Assembly (NCBI GenBank): GCA_024114885.1
Contig: CP099423.1
Span: 1,364,001 to 1,428,000, forward strand
Direction: 5' to 3'
From: Septoria linicola
Lineage: Eukaryota; Ascomycota; Dothideomycetes; Mycosphaerellales; Mycosphaerellaceae
Length of the DNA stretch: 64,000 bases
In this document: positions 55,206-64,000 of the stretch, in pieces
How the letters are laid out: the number at the start of each line of letters is the position of its first letter
Position numbering within the stretch: position 1 is the stretch's first letter
Made by a program: the position numbers and the translations under genes
The notes under the pieces: generated by a model
What the model saw: only the letters and a program-made list of their open reading frames with translations
Database searches by the model: none
What the model was told of the DNA's origin: nothing

Positions 55206-56150
55206 ATGGCAACATTCGCGTAAGCAACACCAACTCAGTCCACCATGATGCAACTACTAACAAAGACGACTAGCAAAGCCTCCTTCGGTCACGCCTCCTA
55301 CGCCTCATTCCGACCAACCTACCCCAACAACCTCTACCAAGCCCTCCTCTCCTTCCACCAAGGCCCCAAAACTCTCTGCCTCGACCTAGGCTGCGGCACC
55401 GGCATAGCAAGTTTCCCCCTCGCCAGACGCTTCGACCGCGTAATCGGCACCGATCCCTCAGCAGGAATGGTCTCACAGGCTCAAAAGTCCATCGCCGAGT
55501 ACACCGGAACCATGAAGCTCAACCTCTCCTTCCAACAAGCATCTGCCGAGCATTCGCCCTCCATCCAAGACGGAGAAGTAGATTGCGTAACAGCAGCGCA
55601 AGCAGCGCATTGGTTCGACTACCCTAAACTCTGGCCCGAACTCAAACGCATCACGAGAAAAGGCGGGACAGTGGCGTTCTGGGGATATAAAGATCACGTT
55701 TTTCCCGACTTCCCAGCGGCCTCCGAGATCATGCAGGATTATGCGTATAATTCGCATCCGGATAGACTGGGCTCGTATTGGCCGCAGCCGGGAAGGTCGT
55801 ATGTGCAGGATAAGTTGAGGGTGATTCAGCCGCCTGAGGCCGATTGGGAGGATGTGCAGAGGGTGGAGTATGAGCCTGGGTTGAAGGGGGCCGAGTCAGG
55901 GGAGGGAACGTTGTTTATGAAGAGGACTGTAACGGTGGGAGAGTGTAAGGAGTATGTGAGGACGTGGTCGTCGTATCATGGGTGGAAAGAGACGCATCCT
56001 GGGGAGGAAGCGAGGTCAAAGGGTGGGGAGGGGGATGTGGTTGATCAGATTTTTGATGAGATGGCGGTTACGGAGAAGCATTTTGGAGCGGAGGAGAATG
56101 AGGTGTATATTGAGTGGGGATCTGCGTTGGTGATGGCAAGGCGGAAGTGA
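55206..56150 (+). CDS. SAM-dependent methyltransferase (class I, Tmt1/UbiE-like)
   Basis: A 14-nt first exon (55206-55219) joined across a 54-nt intron to 55274-56150 gives 296 residues starting MATFAKASFGHASYASFRPT, the opening seen across this fungal family. The alternative ATG at 55245 would start inside the intron and spoil that match. Motif I LDLGCGTG is at 41-48, with GTDPSAGM (motif II region) at 63-70 and AAQAAHWFD later, a mark of the trans-aconitate methyltransferase/Crg1-like group. Substrates in this group are small carboxylates or toxic small molecules, so a specific one cannot be named. The coding strand is C-rich up to about 55730 and strongly G-rich after it. The A-T-R reductase ends 1.3 kb downstream. 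Confidence 0.85.
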
Positions 56151-56345
56151 TCCGTTTTCTCGAGACATCATAAATCTTCTTTCAACCTGAGCTCCGAAGA
56201 CATGTTGGCCGACCGCGTTGCTAAGCTTCTGCGGCCCCCTCTATGGACTACCAATCCCGGCAGCCTATAGCTTGTGCAGATACACCAGGCCCCGGCGGCT
56301 TCGAGACAGACTGGAAGAACATGACACTCGCTGAAAACGGAACAA

Positions 56346-57183
56346 CTACGGCGCAACATCCACCTCCTTCAAGGGCATCATGGGTCTTCCGTGACCGCTG
56401 ATGTATGCCGGCTGCTCTTTTGACGGTGTCACCAGTGTGTCGAGCTCACCATCATTGGCCATGGCGGCTAGACCGGTCCGAATCTGCAGTAGCAAGTCTT
56501 TGCGATCACTGGGCAGCATGGTCGAAGACTCTCCATCTTGCCGCAGCTGCAGCAGCTCTACGGCGTCGTTGTACTTGGAGATGAGTCTCGCGTGGACCGC
56601 ATTGCAACACGAACACGCATCTTCATCCTTGATGTGGCGGACTGTAGCCTTGGGTATGTCTAGGATGCAAAGCATCATCTCGCAGTCTGGGTGAACAGAT
56701 TCTTCTTCGTCACTCCACCATGCACATCCTAGATTCTGTCGAGATCGTACGAAAAACCCCACCTGGCGCAGACTGGATAGTGCCTGGATGCCGATGCTCT
56801 CAAGCCAGAGAGGTGCATTTCCTAGCAATGGATTGGTCCCTAGGATGAAAGTGTTGGAGGCGAAATAAAGCTTGATTGCCTCAGCTCGGACTTGCCGACA
56901 AACATGCATAAGGGCATTGGTGCCAGTTTCCGTGTCAGGTCTATGAACCCATTCCAAGCAATCTTGTTCGAGTTGGAAGGTGCAGCCAGAAATCGGTTTG
57001 AAGGTCGTGTCAATCGGCATGACCATTTCATAAATCATGTTTCGCAACTCTGGAGGGAGCTTGATGAGCGGGCTGTCTCGATTTGCGATTTCTCTGCGCC
57101 AGCGCGCGAGCGGTGCGGTGCTGCAATTCCGTTAGCATGTAACACGAGGCTTCTCAAGGTGTGAGTTACCTCGAGGCAGACAT
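56346..57183 (-). CDS. 2EXR/F-box-like domain protein
   Basis: A 14-nt first exon (57183-57170), a 49-nt intron and exon 57120-56346 give 262 residues starting MSASSTAPLARWRREIANRD. Splicing supplies the N-terminal SPLIKLPPELRNMIYEMVM, the F-box-like or 2EXR motif common in Dothideomycetes, which the unspliced frame lacks. It is followed by NALMHVCRQVRAEAIKLYFA, the second conserved block of these proteins. The middle part has a Cys cluster (CSCCNAVH). Members are thought to be protein-interaction modules, some perhaps in SCF ubiquitin ligases, but there is no direct evidence here. It sits between the methyltransferase (convergent) and the reductase. Confidence 0.8.
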
Positions 57184-57439
57184 AGCTACGCCGTCAGACC
57201 GATGCGTTGAAGACTCATGTAATTTCGAAATTTGGTTGTTGATGTTGGCAGTTGAATGTCGAAAACGGCGCGAAGAAAAGTTGTGGTCGTGTGCGTATTC
57301 CCTGCACGCGCTGCTTCACTTCACTCGACTTTCACGCGCCGACAGACAGTGACGCGCGGTCTTCAAAATGCAGACCGCCTGCTTATATGTCACATGTGAT
57401 TTATGCTGTACTGAGACCATACTGCACTACTCGACCACT

Positions 57440-60400
57440 CTACGCCCTCCACCTCCCCATCCAAACATCCACATACCTCGCCACCAAGCCCTCACTAACC
57501 GGATCCCTCACCCCATCCAATACACTCGCATCCCTCCTCGTCCTACCCGTCTCAAACGTCAACCCAACAGGCTCCTCCTCCACATCACCACTCTTCTTCT
57601 CCTTGAGTACACCACCATACTTCTTCCTCCAAAAATCCAACAACTTCACTGGAGGATTCTTCTCCACATCCTGTTCGCTCTGCGCTAATCTGTCCAACCA
57701 CTCACTTGGCTGCACGATTTCGAACTTGGGCATAGCGGGATGAAGCTTGAGCATGGGGAGGAGGTCCTTTTTGAAGGAGAAACTGCTTGGGTTGAGGAGG
57801 TGGTAGACTAGTTCTCCATCAACGTCTGCTTTGCCGAGGGCGAGTTGAGAGATTGCTGTTGCGCAGGTGTCGACGGGGAGCCAGCTTGGGTTTTCGTTCA
57901 GGTCTGGTAGGCAGCCAGTGCTGAGCGCTGAGCGGATCATGAGTGCGATGGCTTCTGTTTCGTTCCAGCTGGCGGTTTGGGAGTCGCCGCTAAGTTGACC
58001 GATTCTGAGGACTTGGGCGTGCATGCCGGTCTTGCGGGCTGCATTGCGTGTGATGCGCTCGGTGACGAGCTTGGATCTTCCGTAGCCCGTCTTTTGAGCG
58101 TGATTCAGATCTTCGATATGTGCCTCATGAATGGTGGCTGGTTTCGGTGTGCCTGATGCGGCAGAGATGGATGAGCAGAAGAAGAACTTTGCGGGTTGTG
58201 GGAGTGAAGTGCGAAGGCAGAAGTTGATGAGGTTATAGGTTCCGCGGATGTGTTGTTGCTCGAAGCTGCGGACTCCAAGGTTGAAGTTTACAGCCCAGGC
58301 AGAGTGGATCACGCAGGTCAGGTTGGAGAGGAGATGCTTGATGTCTTTCGCGTGGAGGCCAAGGTCGGCTTGGCCTAGATCAGAAGGCACAGCATGAAGT
58401 TTTGCTTGCTCGGAAGCAGAGAGATCGATGTTGCGATTGGAGAGAGACTGTAGTAGACGAGCTCCTGCAGCTGCAGGACCTGATGCGCGGACAAGAGACC
58501 AGACCTCTGACACCGAAGGATCGCGTGCGAGGGTGGCAACAATGAATGCACCAAGATTACCCGTTGCTCCAGTGACAAGGACGACTTGCTTCTCCGGCTG
58601 TGTCGTGCGTGCTGGAAAGTGGTTTGTGAAGCTAGAGTAGCGATCGATGAGCTCGTTCATGACCGCAACTTCGTCCTCCGCCTCAGCAGGCTCTTCACCT
58701 GTGCGTAATTGATAGAGATGCCGAGCAAGTTGTGCGACTGTCCCTTTATCAAAGACCACGTTCTGGCTCAGACTGCTCCCGCCCTCGCCAAGGTCCAGCT
58801 CGCGCTTGATGCTTCGCCAGAGTCTAGTCGTTTGCAAACTGTCAACTCCAGCTGAGAAGATGTCACTCTCGACATCCGGTAACGTGATCTCAAGCTCATC
58901 ATTGAACTTTGTGAGCAGCCACTGCTCCAGTGCAGGCACATCGAGCTGAAGAAGTGTACTATTGCTTGTGATTTGCGGTCCTGATTCAAATGCAGCATAG
59001 GCTTTGCTGATGTCCTCGGCGAACTGTTGATACACCTGCGCACGAATGAATGTGCCCTTGTCTGTTCGTGGATACCGCACAGCTGCACCCTTGATCACGA
59101 CCAGTTCCTTTGGCACGCGGCTGAAACTTTCTGCTTGTAGGTTGGCAGCTTCCACACTCGGCCAGATCTGTTCCAGGAACTCATCGTCGCTCAGATCCAC
59201 ACCATTCTCGATTGACCGGAACACGAGCAACCCAGGCACAGTACGCTGAAAGCCGAAAATGACAGCCTCTCGAACAAGTGCGTCCTGCCTTATGCTGTTC
59301 TCAATTGGGATCGGAAGCACCTTCTCGCCATTGACCAACGTCAGTCGATCGTCTAGCCGGGACAAGTATTTGTAGTAATTGCTCTTCTTAGGGTCAGGAT
59401 GCCTGGTGAACAGATCTGAGGTTCGGAAAGAGTTCTCTGGGTTCTTTGCGCTGTAAGGTGGCTTGCTGTTGCTTGGACCTTTGGAAGGCAGTCCATCGAG
59501 ACCTACACACTCGAAAACACCTGGAGCGATCTCGTCCATCAGAGTGAAGTCTGCTGCGGGTCGATATAGACGCATGTATTGCCACTCGGTGTCGCCAGGC
59601 GGTCGGAACGAAGTCATGATCTGACCGATCTCCGTGCTGCCGTAGTTGGCAACCAGATTGACACCTGCAGCGACAAGGCGATTGCCAAGGTCATCCGGAC
59701 ATGAAGATCCTCCAAAGAGGACAAGCTTCGTCTTTACTAATGTCTGTACGCCTTCTTCCTTTTCTGCAAGCAGCTGTAGCACATATGGCACAGCGCTGAC
59801 CTGTTGCGGCTTGGCGACGACCATAGCTTCAACCAAGTTCTGGCTCGTCACAGGCATGGAGTGATTTCCTAGATACATTGGAGCTCGTGTGTAGAAGGCA
59901 CGGCCTAACTCCATGAGACCGTGCGAGTGGAAGAGTGGAGATGCACAAAATGCTCGTAGACCGAATGACTTTCGGAAATTGGCCAGACATGCCAGGTTCG
60001 AGAGAAAGATGGGCTTTGGAAACCCAGTCGAGCCAGAGGAGTGCAAAATCCATGCCATCTTCCGTCCTTCTTTGGCGAGATCGACGTTGTCACGCCTGAA
60101 GGCGGGCGCAGAAGTGTCGCGGTAATCATGTCTCTGCAAAAGCGACACTGCTTGGCATCCTGGTCGATGTTTACTGATCTCTTCTACAATCCCGCGATTC
60201 GCTTCCGGCACGATGAGTGTCTTACAGTCCGCCATCTCGAGCAGACGTGCGTATGCTGGAGCTGCCAACCTGGTACTGAGGAACAATGTTGTGATGCCAA
60301 GTCTGTTTAGGGCAAATAAGCTGATAACATAGTCGAAACTGGTGGTCGCTAACAGGGCCACGACAGGCGCCTTCTCTGCTGTCGGATCTGCTGGCTCGAG

Positions 60401-60709
60401 ACCATTCTGTAGATAGTACTGCACTGCGGCGTCGGTCATTCGATCAAGATCCTGTCCAGTGTGCTCTTCAAAGTCTGAAGCTCCTGACTTGGGATAACAT
60501 ATTAACGGCGTTTGCTCTTTTTCGTTTGCGTGAGACTTGAGCAGACCATCAATGGTTATGAATCTGTGGATCGGGAGATAGGTTGGATCGTGATGTGGAA
60601 GCTTGAGAGTGAACGGTTGGCTGGCTTCATTGCCCGTCGAAGACGGCGTGATAGTCTGTGTTGTGGTAGCCATTATTGCTTCGGCTTTGGAATTGGAATG
60701 GTCAATCAT
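57440..60709 (-). CDS. NRPS-like carboxylate reductase (A-T-R)
   Basis: A single exon encodes 1089 residues, with the start at 60709; Met13 (MATTTQ) is an alternative. The architecture is adenylation, thiolation, thioester reductase, as in carboxylic-acid reductases and alpha-aminoadipate-reductase-like enzymes. The A domain spans about 40-560, with LHSSGSTGFPKPIF at 222-235 and NYGSTEIG at 355-362. The carrier domain covers about 595-675, with the phosphopantetheine serine Ser624 in GVDSLQT. The reductase starts at about 708, with the NADP motif VTGATGNLG at 712-720 and YGRSK at 876-880. There is no condensation domain. It would activate an acid, load it and release it as an aldehyde or alcohol. 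Lys2 itself is longer and has a condensation-like N-terminus, so this is more likely a secondary-metabolism or aryl/fatty-acid reductase. Confidence 0.9.
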   Translation of the reverse strand: MIDHSNSKAEAIMATTTQTITPSSTGNEASQPFTLKLPHHDPTYLPIHRFITIDGLLKSHANEKEQTPLICYPKSGASDFEEHTGQDLDRMTDAAVQYYLQNGLEPADPTAEKAPVVALLATTSFDYVISLFALNRLGITTLFLSTRLAAPAYARLLEMADCKTLIVPEANRGIVEEISKHRPGCQAVSLLQRHDYRDTSAPAFRRDNVDLAKEGRKMAWILHSSGSTGFPKPIFLSNLACLANFRKSFGLRAFCASPLFHSHGLMELGRAFYTRAPMYLGNHSMPVTSQNLVEAMVVAKPQQVSAVPYVLQLLAEKEEGVQTLVKTKLVLFGGSSCPDDLGNRLVAAGVNLVANYGSTEIGQIMTSFRPPGDTEWQYMRLYRPAADFTLMDEIAPGVFECVGLDGLPSKGPSNSKPPYSAKNPENSFRTSDLFTRHPDPKKSNYYKYLSRLDDRLTLVNGEKVLPIPIENSIRQDALVREAVIFGFQRTVPGLLVFRSIENGVDLSDDEFLEQIWPSVEAANLQAESFSRVPKELVVIKGAAVRYPRTDKGTFIRAQVYQQFAEDISKAYAAFESGPQITSNSTLLQLDVPALEQWLLTKFNDELEITLPDVESDIFSAGVDSLQTTRLWRSIKRELDLGEGGSSLSQNVVFDKGTVAQLARHLYQLRTGEEPAEAEDEVAVMNELIDRYSSFTNHFPARTTQPEKQVVLVTGATGNLGAFIVATLARDPSVSEVWSLVRASGPAAAGARLLQSLSNRNIDLSASEQAKLHAVPSDLGQADLGLHAKDIKHLLSNLTCVIHSAWAVNFNLGVRSFEQQHIRGTYNLINFCLRTSLPQPAKFFFCSSISAASGTPKPATIHEAHIEDLNHAQKTGYGRSKLVTERITRNAARKTGMHAQVLRIGQLSGDSQTASWNETEAIALMIRSALSTGCLPDLNENPSWLPVDTCATAISQLALGKADVDGELVYHLLNPSSFSFKKDLLPMLKLHPAMPKFEIVQPSEWLDRLAQSEQDVEKNPPVKLLDFWRKKYGGVLKEKKSGDVEEEPVGLTFETGRTRRDASVLDGVRDPVSEGLVARYVDVWMGRWRA

Positions 60710-61255
60710 GGCGTGAGCACGAAGTTATTGTTTATTTGAACCTGTCCCAGATGGCCGTTTGAGGTCAAAAGTTGGCGGATAATTCTCCATCTTTATCCGC
60801 ACTACAGCTCCCCCACAATCGAGAGAATGGACGAATCATGCTTTTGACACAGCTTGGTGCCGCTGGTACTCGGCCTGTTCGGAGGCGTGAAGAGGCACTT
60901 GTGTAGAGCTCGAAAGGTCGTTTAGCCTGAGAGCGAAGTATGCGGTCCAAGCCACGCGAGCACACGGAGCTGGGGATAGCTGCATCGCCCAGTGATACAC
61001 GTAACTTGCAGGCTTTGTTCGAAGGCCAGCATAATCAGACAGCCTGCAGCATCGTGTAAGCACCCGACAAACCCCCAACACTTTGGACGCATGATCTGTG
61101 TAGTGTCTTGGCTGGCTGCTAAGAGAGCAAGCAGTGAGTCTGACATGACTTGGATCCCTTGGCTCTGGATGTTCGTACAATACTCTTACATTCTGTTGCT
61201 TTACAGCGCAACGGGTATCATGCGTGATCAGCACATAGACAAGTCTCACACTCGA
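60710..61255. other. Intergenic, reductase upstream region
   Basis: 546 bp between the reductase start and the UTP23 stop. No supported gene was seen. Confidence 0.45.
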
Positions 61256-62176
61256 TCAGTCGTCGTCTTCAGAATCCATCGTACCAAGTGCAACACCACC
61301 ATGTTCTGCAGCTTCTTTCGGCTTCCTCTTGCGTCTACGCTTCTTCGGTGCTTCTGTATGGCCATCTGCTGTGACGGCTAACCCTGCCTTCTCGCCGGCC
61401 TGTGGATCGTTCTTGGTGACTTTGCGGATGACGGCCATCTGGTCATCTGCCTGTTTCTGAGCAGGCTTCTCTTTCTTGGACTTCTTCACCGCTAGTGGAT
61501 TGGGTCCTTTGGGACCCTTTCGCTTCTGCTTTTTCGCAGCAGACTCTGCTCCAGCTGTAGCCTCTCTTTCATCCTCGTCGCTATCCTCGTCGTCCCTCTT
61601 TCTCTTCTCGCCAGAAGCATTGCCCACGTTTCGTCGCCCACTCAATCCTGCCTTGACCTTGGCCTTCTCCTCGCGCTCTCTAACGCCTTCCGTGACATCT
61701 GCCATGGGCTCCAGAATCATGACACTCCTGGCGATGTAGACCAAAGGCACGCCCACAATAGTTCTCATCTTGCGCCGCACAGTATCATCCTGGCTGGCGA
61801 CGACGTAGCGGTGCTTGTTGTGACCACTTCCCTTGGGATCCACCACACTCTCCAGACACTCGAGCGTGCTGAGCGGCTCTGGCAGCTCGTGGTGCCCACA
61901 TCGTCGTCGTTCTGCTTGCTTTGCAGCATCGATCCACTCGTCCTTGTGGGGATCGGCGGGCGCATTGTACAAGTGTCGAATGCAACATTGCGTGATCATG
62001 GGCTTGATCTCGCCGTGAAGGGTGTTTTCGAGCATTTTGCCCAGCTGCATCTTGAAGCGAGCAGCATCTTTGATGAGCTCTGCATCGACGAGCACTTGGT
62101 AGGGTTCGCGGAAGTCGAAGTTGAGCTGGTACTTTTGCATCAGCTTGCGATATGTCTTGCTGCGTTTGCCCTTCAT
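61256..62176 (-). CDS. UTP23: rRNA-processing factor Utp23
   Basis: A single exon encodes 306 residues. Utp23 is a PIN-fold protein of the small-subunit processome, needed for early pre-rRNA cleavages and release of snR30. The N-terminus MKGKRSKTYRKLMQKYQLNF is typical of the family, followed by the degenerate PIN domain to about residue 165. The zinc-binding cysteine and histidine set (Cys64-Cys65, Cys93, His95, Cys107) is present, with VASQDDTVRRKMRTIVGVPL at the end of the domain. The last 130 residues are basic and disordered with Lys/Arg runs, as expected for a nucleolar RNA-binding tail. It is divergent from the DUF726 gene across 340 bp. Confidence 0.93.
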   Translation of the reverse strand: MKGKRSKTYRKLMQKYQLNFDFREPYQVLVDAELIKDAARFKMQLGKMLENTLHGEIKPMITQCCIRHLYNAPADPHKDEWIDAAKQAERRRCGHHELPEPLSTLECLESVVDPKGSGHNKHRYVVASQDDTVRRKMRTIVGVPLVYIARSVMILEPMADVTEGVREREEKAKVKAGLSGRRNVGNASGEKRKRDDEDSDEDEREATAGAESAAKKQKRKGPKGPNPLAVKKSKKEKPAQKQADDQMAVIRKVTKNDPQAGEKAGLAVTADGHTEAPKKRRRKRKPKEAAEHGGVALGTMDSEDDD

Positions 62177-62516
62177 GGTGGGCGGTGGCCTGAAGCTGTC
62201 GCAGTGGTATTGTGTGTTTTATTGCTCGCAGCTTTCTCTCTCATCAAAAAGTTCACCTCGGGATGATCGACGGCGGCTTTTTCCCCAGATTTATCTCGGA
62301 GCTAACGGCTGCTGAGTCCCGGAGTGGAGCCCGCTCGAGACACTCAAGAACGAGGGAGAGGGAGAGCCATGGGCGGGCTCATTGTTAGGCTTTGGGCTCC
62401 GACTCAGCATTGTGCATATGTATGTATGGTCTATGTGAGTGCATGCGTACGACAGCAGAAGCATAGAACGGGACAGGATAGAGGCTGTTGCAGGAGAATG
62501 CGCTGGGCAGGGCAGC
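62177..62516. promoter_or_regulatory. Divergent upstream region UTP23/DUF726 gene
   Basis: 340 bp between divergent start codons. No defined element is claimed. An in-frame upstream ATG is not seen near the DUF726 start. Confidence 0.4.
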
Positions 62517-64000
62517 ATGCCGGACAGTCGTGATGCGCCCACCACGGAGAAGCCACCCGTCTCAGAAGCCACACCAGCAGTAGCAGCAACGACAGCGACA
62601 GTAGAGGATGACGACACACTGCGCGAACTGAAGCGAGTGCATACAAACGGCAGCGAACAGCCCGATGAGCCCAAAGCACAGCCGCCCGAGGCAGACGAGT
62701 TTGGACTGCCGGTGAAGCCACCGCGAAGGAGAAACTACTCGCTGGACGAACTCGACTCGCCTGACCAGATCAAGCAGCAGGTCATTGAGGAGACGGGTGG
62801 GGATGTGGAGGGACAGACAAAGGTCAAGGAGACAGCAGATCCTGCTCCAACCACAGTACTTGAGAGCTTGACCTCTAAAGATGCAGACCAGGCAAGAGCG
62901 AACGATGGCCCTTCCACACCGCGGACCAGCACCGATGGCAGACCGTTGGAGCAGGTGGACACGAACTCCTCTGCCAAGGCGGCACCCACTTCACTTACAA
63001 GTGTGCGAGCACCAGGCAGTCCTTCCGCATCGAGACATGCTGCCAAACCGTCAGTCACCAGCATTGGTGAGTTCTCCCATCAGCAAGTAGTGCCGAGAAA
63101 GTCAGCGGATGAGGTCAAGGAGGAGGAAGAAGAAGATGCCTGGCAGGAGATGCCCGCCGTCGCCACGCACCGCATCTACGACGACTGGGGCAAAGTGCTG
63201 GCCAAGGGTTATGATGAGGTCGAGGATGAGACTGTCGCATATGGTACCTTGGGTGGAGCGGGAAAAGGCTATACTCGCGTACAGATGGACGAAGACGCCA
63301 AGAGTGCTACCTCCATGGACGACAACACTGCTTACTTGTTCAAGGATCAGTATGCACGCAATAATGTCCTGCAGGACGAGGACGAGGGCGAAGCCATGGA
63401 CGCCATGGGTCAATTGCAAGCCACGAAGGAGCTGCTGACGGAAGGGCAGCGGGTGGCCTATGTTGGTGTCGTCCGACTGGCTCTGGCAGAGATGCAAAAG
63501 GACTTTGACCAGCTGGAACGCAACAAAGGCACGCGGAAACTGGTCGAGCTGGCTGGCGAGGCTCTCAAAATGTGGTCGCAAAAAGTCATGATCAGGCTGT
63601 ATAGTCACATGGAAATTGACGCGAGGGAGCAGATCATGGTGGAGCAGCTGGCTGAGCATGGTGTCCTTCCGAGCGACCTCACACCAGCACTGATGGCGAG
63701 TGCAAGGGTGAAGAATCCCACAGCGGGATCTGAGCCAGCATCTCAGGTCACTTCTGCCCGACCATCAATGGCTTCGCCACGGCCCTCGAATTTTGCGGAA
63801 AAGCAGCTATCGTCTGCGAACAACTCTGCGCCTCCATCGAAGCCTGGCACGCCTCAACCACAGGAAATTGACAGCCCACCTCCCACCTATGCAGAGCACA
63901 CCGCCGACCAGCTCACGATCGAGAACCCAGACGACTACGAAGATGCGAAGAATCTGGATATAGACATCCGCTGGACAGTGCTCTGCGATCTGTTTCTTCT
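62517..64000 (+). CDS. DUF726 (TMCO4/Mil1-like) protein, 5' part
   Basis: The frame runs open from the ATG at 62517 to the window edge (494 codons and two bases), so the gene is truncated by the window, not broken. The first 190 residues are disordered and acidic. Later blocks are family-like: GQRVAYVGVVRLALAEMQKD, ALKMWSQKVMIRLYSHMEID and EQLAEHGVLPSDLTPALMAS. These are typical of the N-terminal region of fungal DUF726 proteins (yeast YFL034W/Mil1, human TMCO4), followed in full-length members by an alpha/beta-hydrolase-like membrane-associated domain, which would lie beyond 64000. A Pro-rich linker (PPPTYAEH) precedes IDIRWTVLCDLFL at the edge. The reported role of Mil1 is in adaptor-linked membrane traffic; that is family knowledge, not seen here. 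Confidence 0.85.
   Translation, partial: MPDSRDAPTTEKPPVSEATPAVAATTATVEDDDTLRELKRVHTNGSEQPDEPKAQPPEADEFGLPVKPPRRRNYSLDELDSPDQIKQQVIEETGGDVEGQTKVKETADPAPTTVLESLTSKDADQARANDGPSTPRTSTDGRPLEQVDTNSSAKAAPTSLTSVRAPGSPSASRHAAKPSVTSIGEFSHQQVVPRKSADEVKEEEEEDAWQEMPAVATHRIYDDWGKVLAKGYDEVEDETVAYGTLGGAGKGYTRVQMDEDAKSATSMDDNTAYLFKDQYARNNVLQDEDEGEAMDAMGQLQATKELLTEGQRVAYVGVVRLALAEMQKDFDQLERNKGTRKLVELAGEALKMWSQKVMIRLYSHMEIDAREQIMVEQLAEHGVLPSDLTPALMASARVKNPTAGSEPASQVTSARPSMASPRPSNFAEKQLSSANNSAPPSKPGTPQPQEIDSPPPTYAEHTADQLTIENPDDYEDAKNLDIDIRWTVLCDLFL

Overview
The window is nuclear DNA of a filamentous ascomycete. The gene set and intron style fit a Dothideomycete, and a Mycosphaerellaceae-type plant-associated fungus is my best guess from protein wording alone. 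Supporting features are short GT-AG introns (about 44 to 102 nt), compact genes on both strands, typical fungal families (GH72 glucanosyltransferase, peroxisomal thiolase, NRPS-like reductase, 2EXR/F-box-like protein, fungal seven-TM receptor) and roughly balanced base composition. No rRNA, CRISPR array, recognisable transposase or viral gene was seen.

Layout: 0.5-7.4 kb, a disordered protein and the U5 snRNP GTPase Snu114. 7.7-9 kb, acetoacetyl-CoA thiolase Erg10, divergent from SNU114. 9-12.8 kb, gene-poor. 12.8-18 kb, a hypothetical protein, Coq6 divergent from a DUF4336 protein, and a GST-like gene whose N-terminal half I cannot find, with a 21-bp minisatellite in its place. 18-30 kb, GH72 enzyme, DEDDh exonuclease-like protein, RING membrane protein, Cdc1/Ted1-type phosphoesterase, a broken GNAT acetyltransferase, peroxisomal thiolase and a CUE-domain ER protein. 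31-41 kb is the accessory-looking part: C2H2 protein, a spliced 93-residue secreted protein with 12 cysteines, a broken secreted-protein gene, an NTF2-like protein, a secreted decarboxylase-fold-like protein and an M28 aminopeptidase. 42-50 kb, DUF202 protein, Zn transporter, a pair of 125-bp direct repeats and a seven-TM receptor. 50-55 kb, gene-poor, with tRNA-like relics and a fold-back. 55-64 kb, methyltransferase, 2EXR/F-box-like protein, A-T-R reductase, Utp23 and the 5' part of a DUF726 gene that runs off the edge.

Themes: core housekeeping (splicing, sterol precursor, ubiquinone, GPI-anchor handling, ER-associated degradation, ribosome biogenesis) is interleaved with secreted and surface functions. 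Two thiolases serve opposite directions: cytosolic acetoacetyl-CoA synthesis, and peroxisomal beta-oxidation through a clear PTS2 signal. A methyltransferase and an NRPS-like reductase 1.3 kb apart could be a minimal secondary-metabolite locus. The most unusual items are the cysteine-dense secreted protein (32637-33140, visible only after splicing), the broken gene at 33487-35305 with an in-frame TGA and a frame change, the coincidence of intragenic GC-skew switches in several genes, and the tRNA-like relics. All exon borders were placed by eye from splice-site, phase and family logic.
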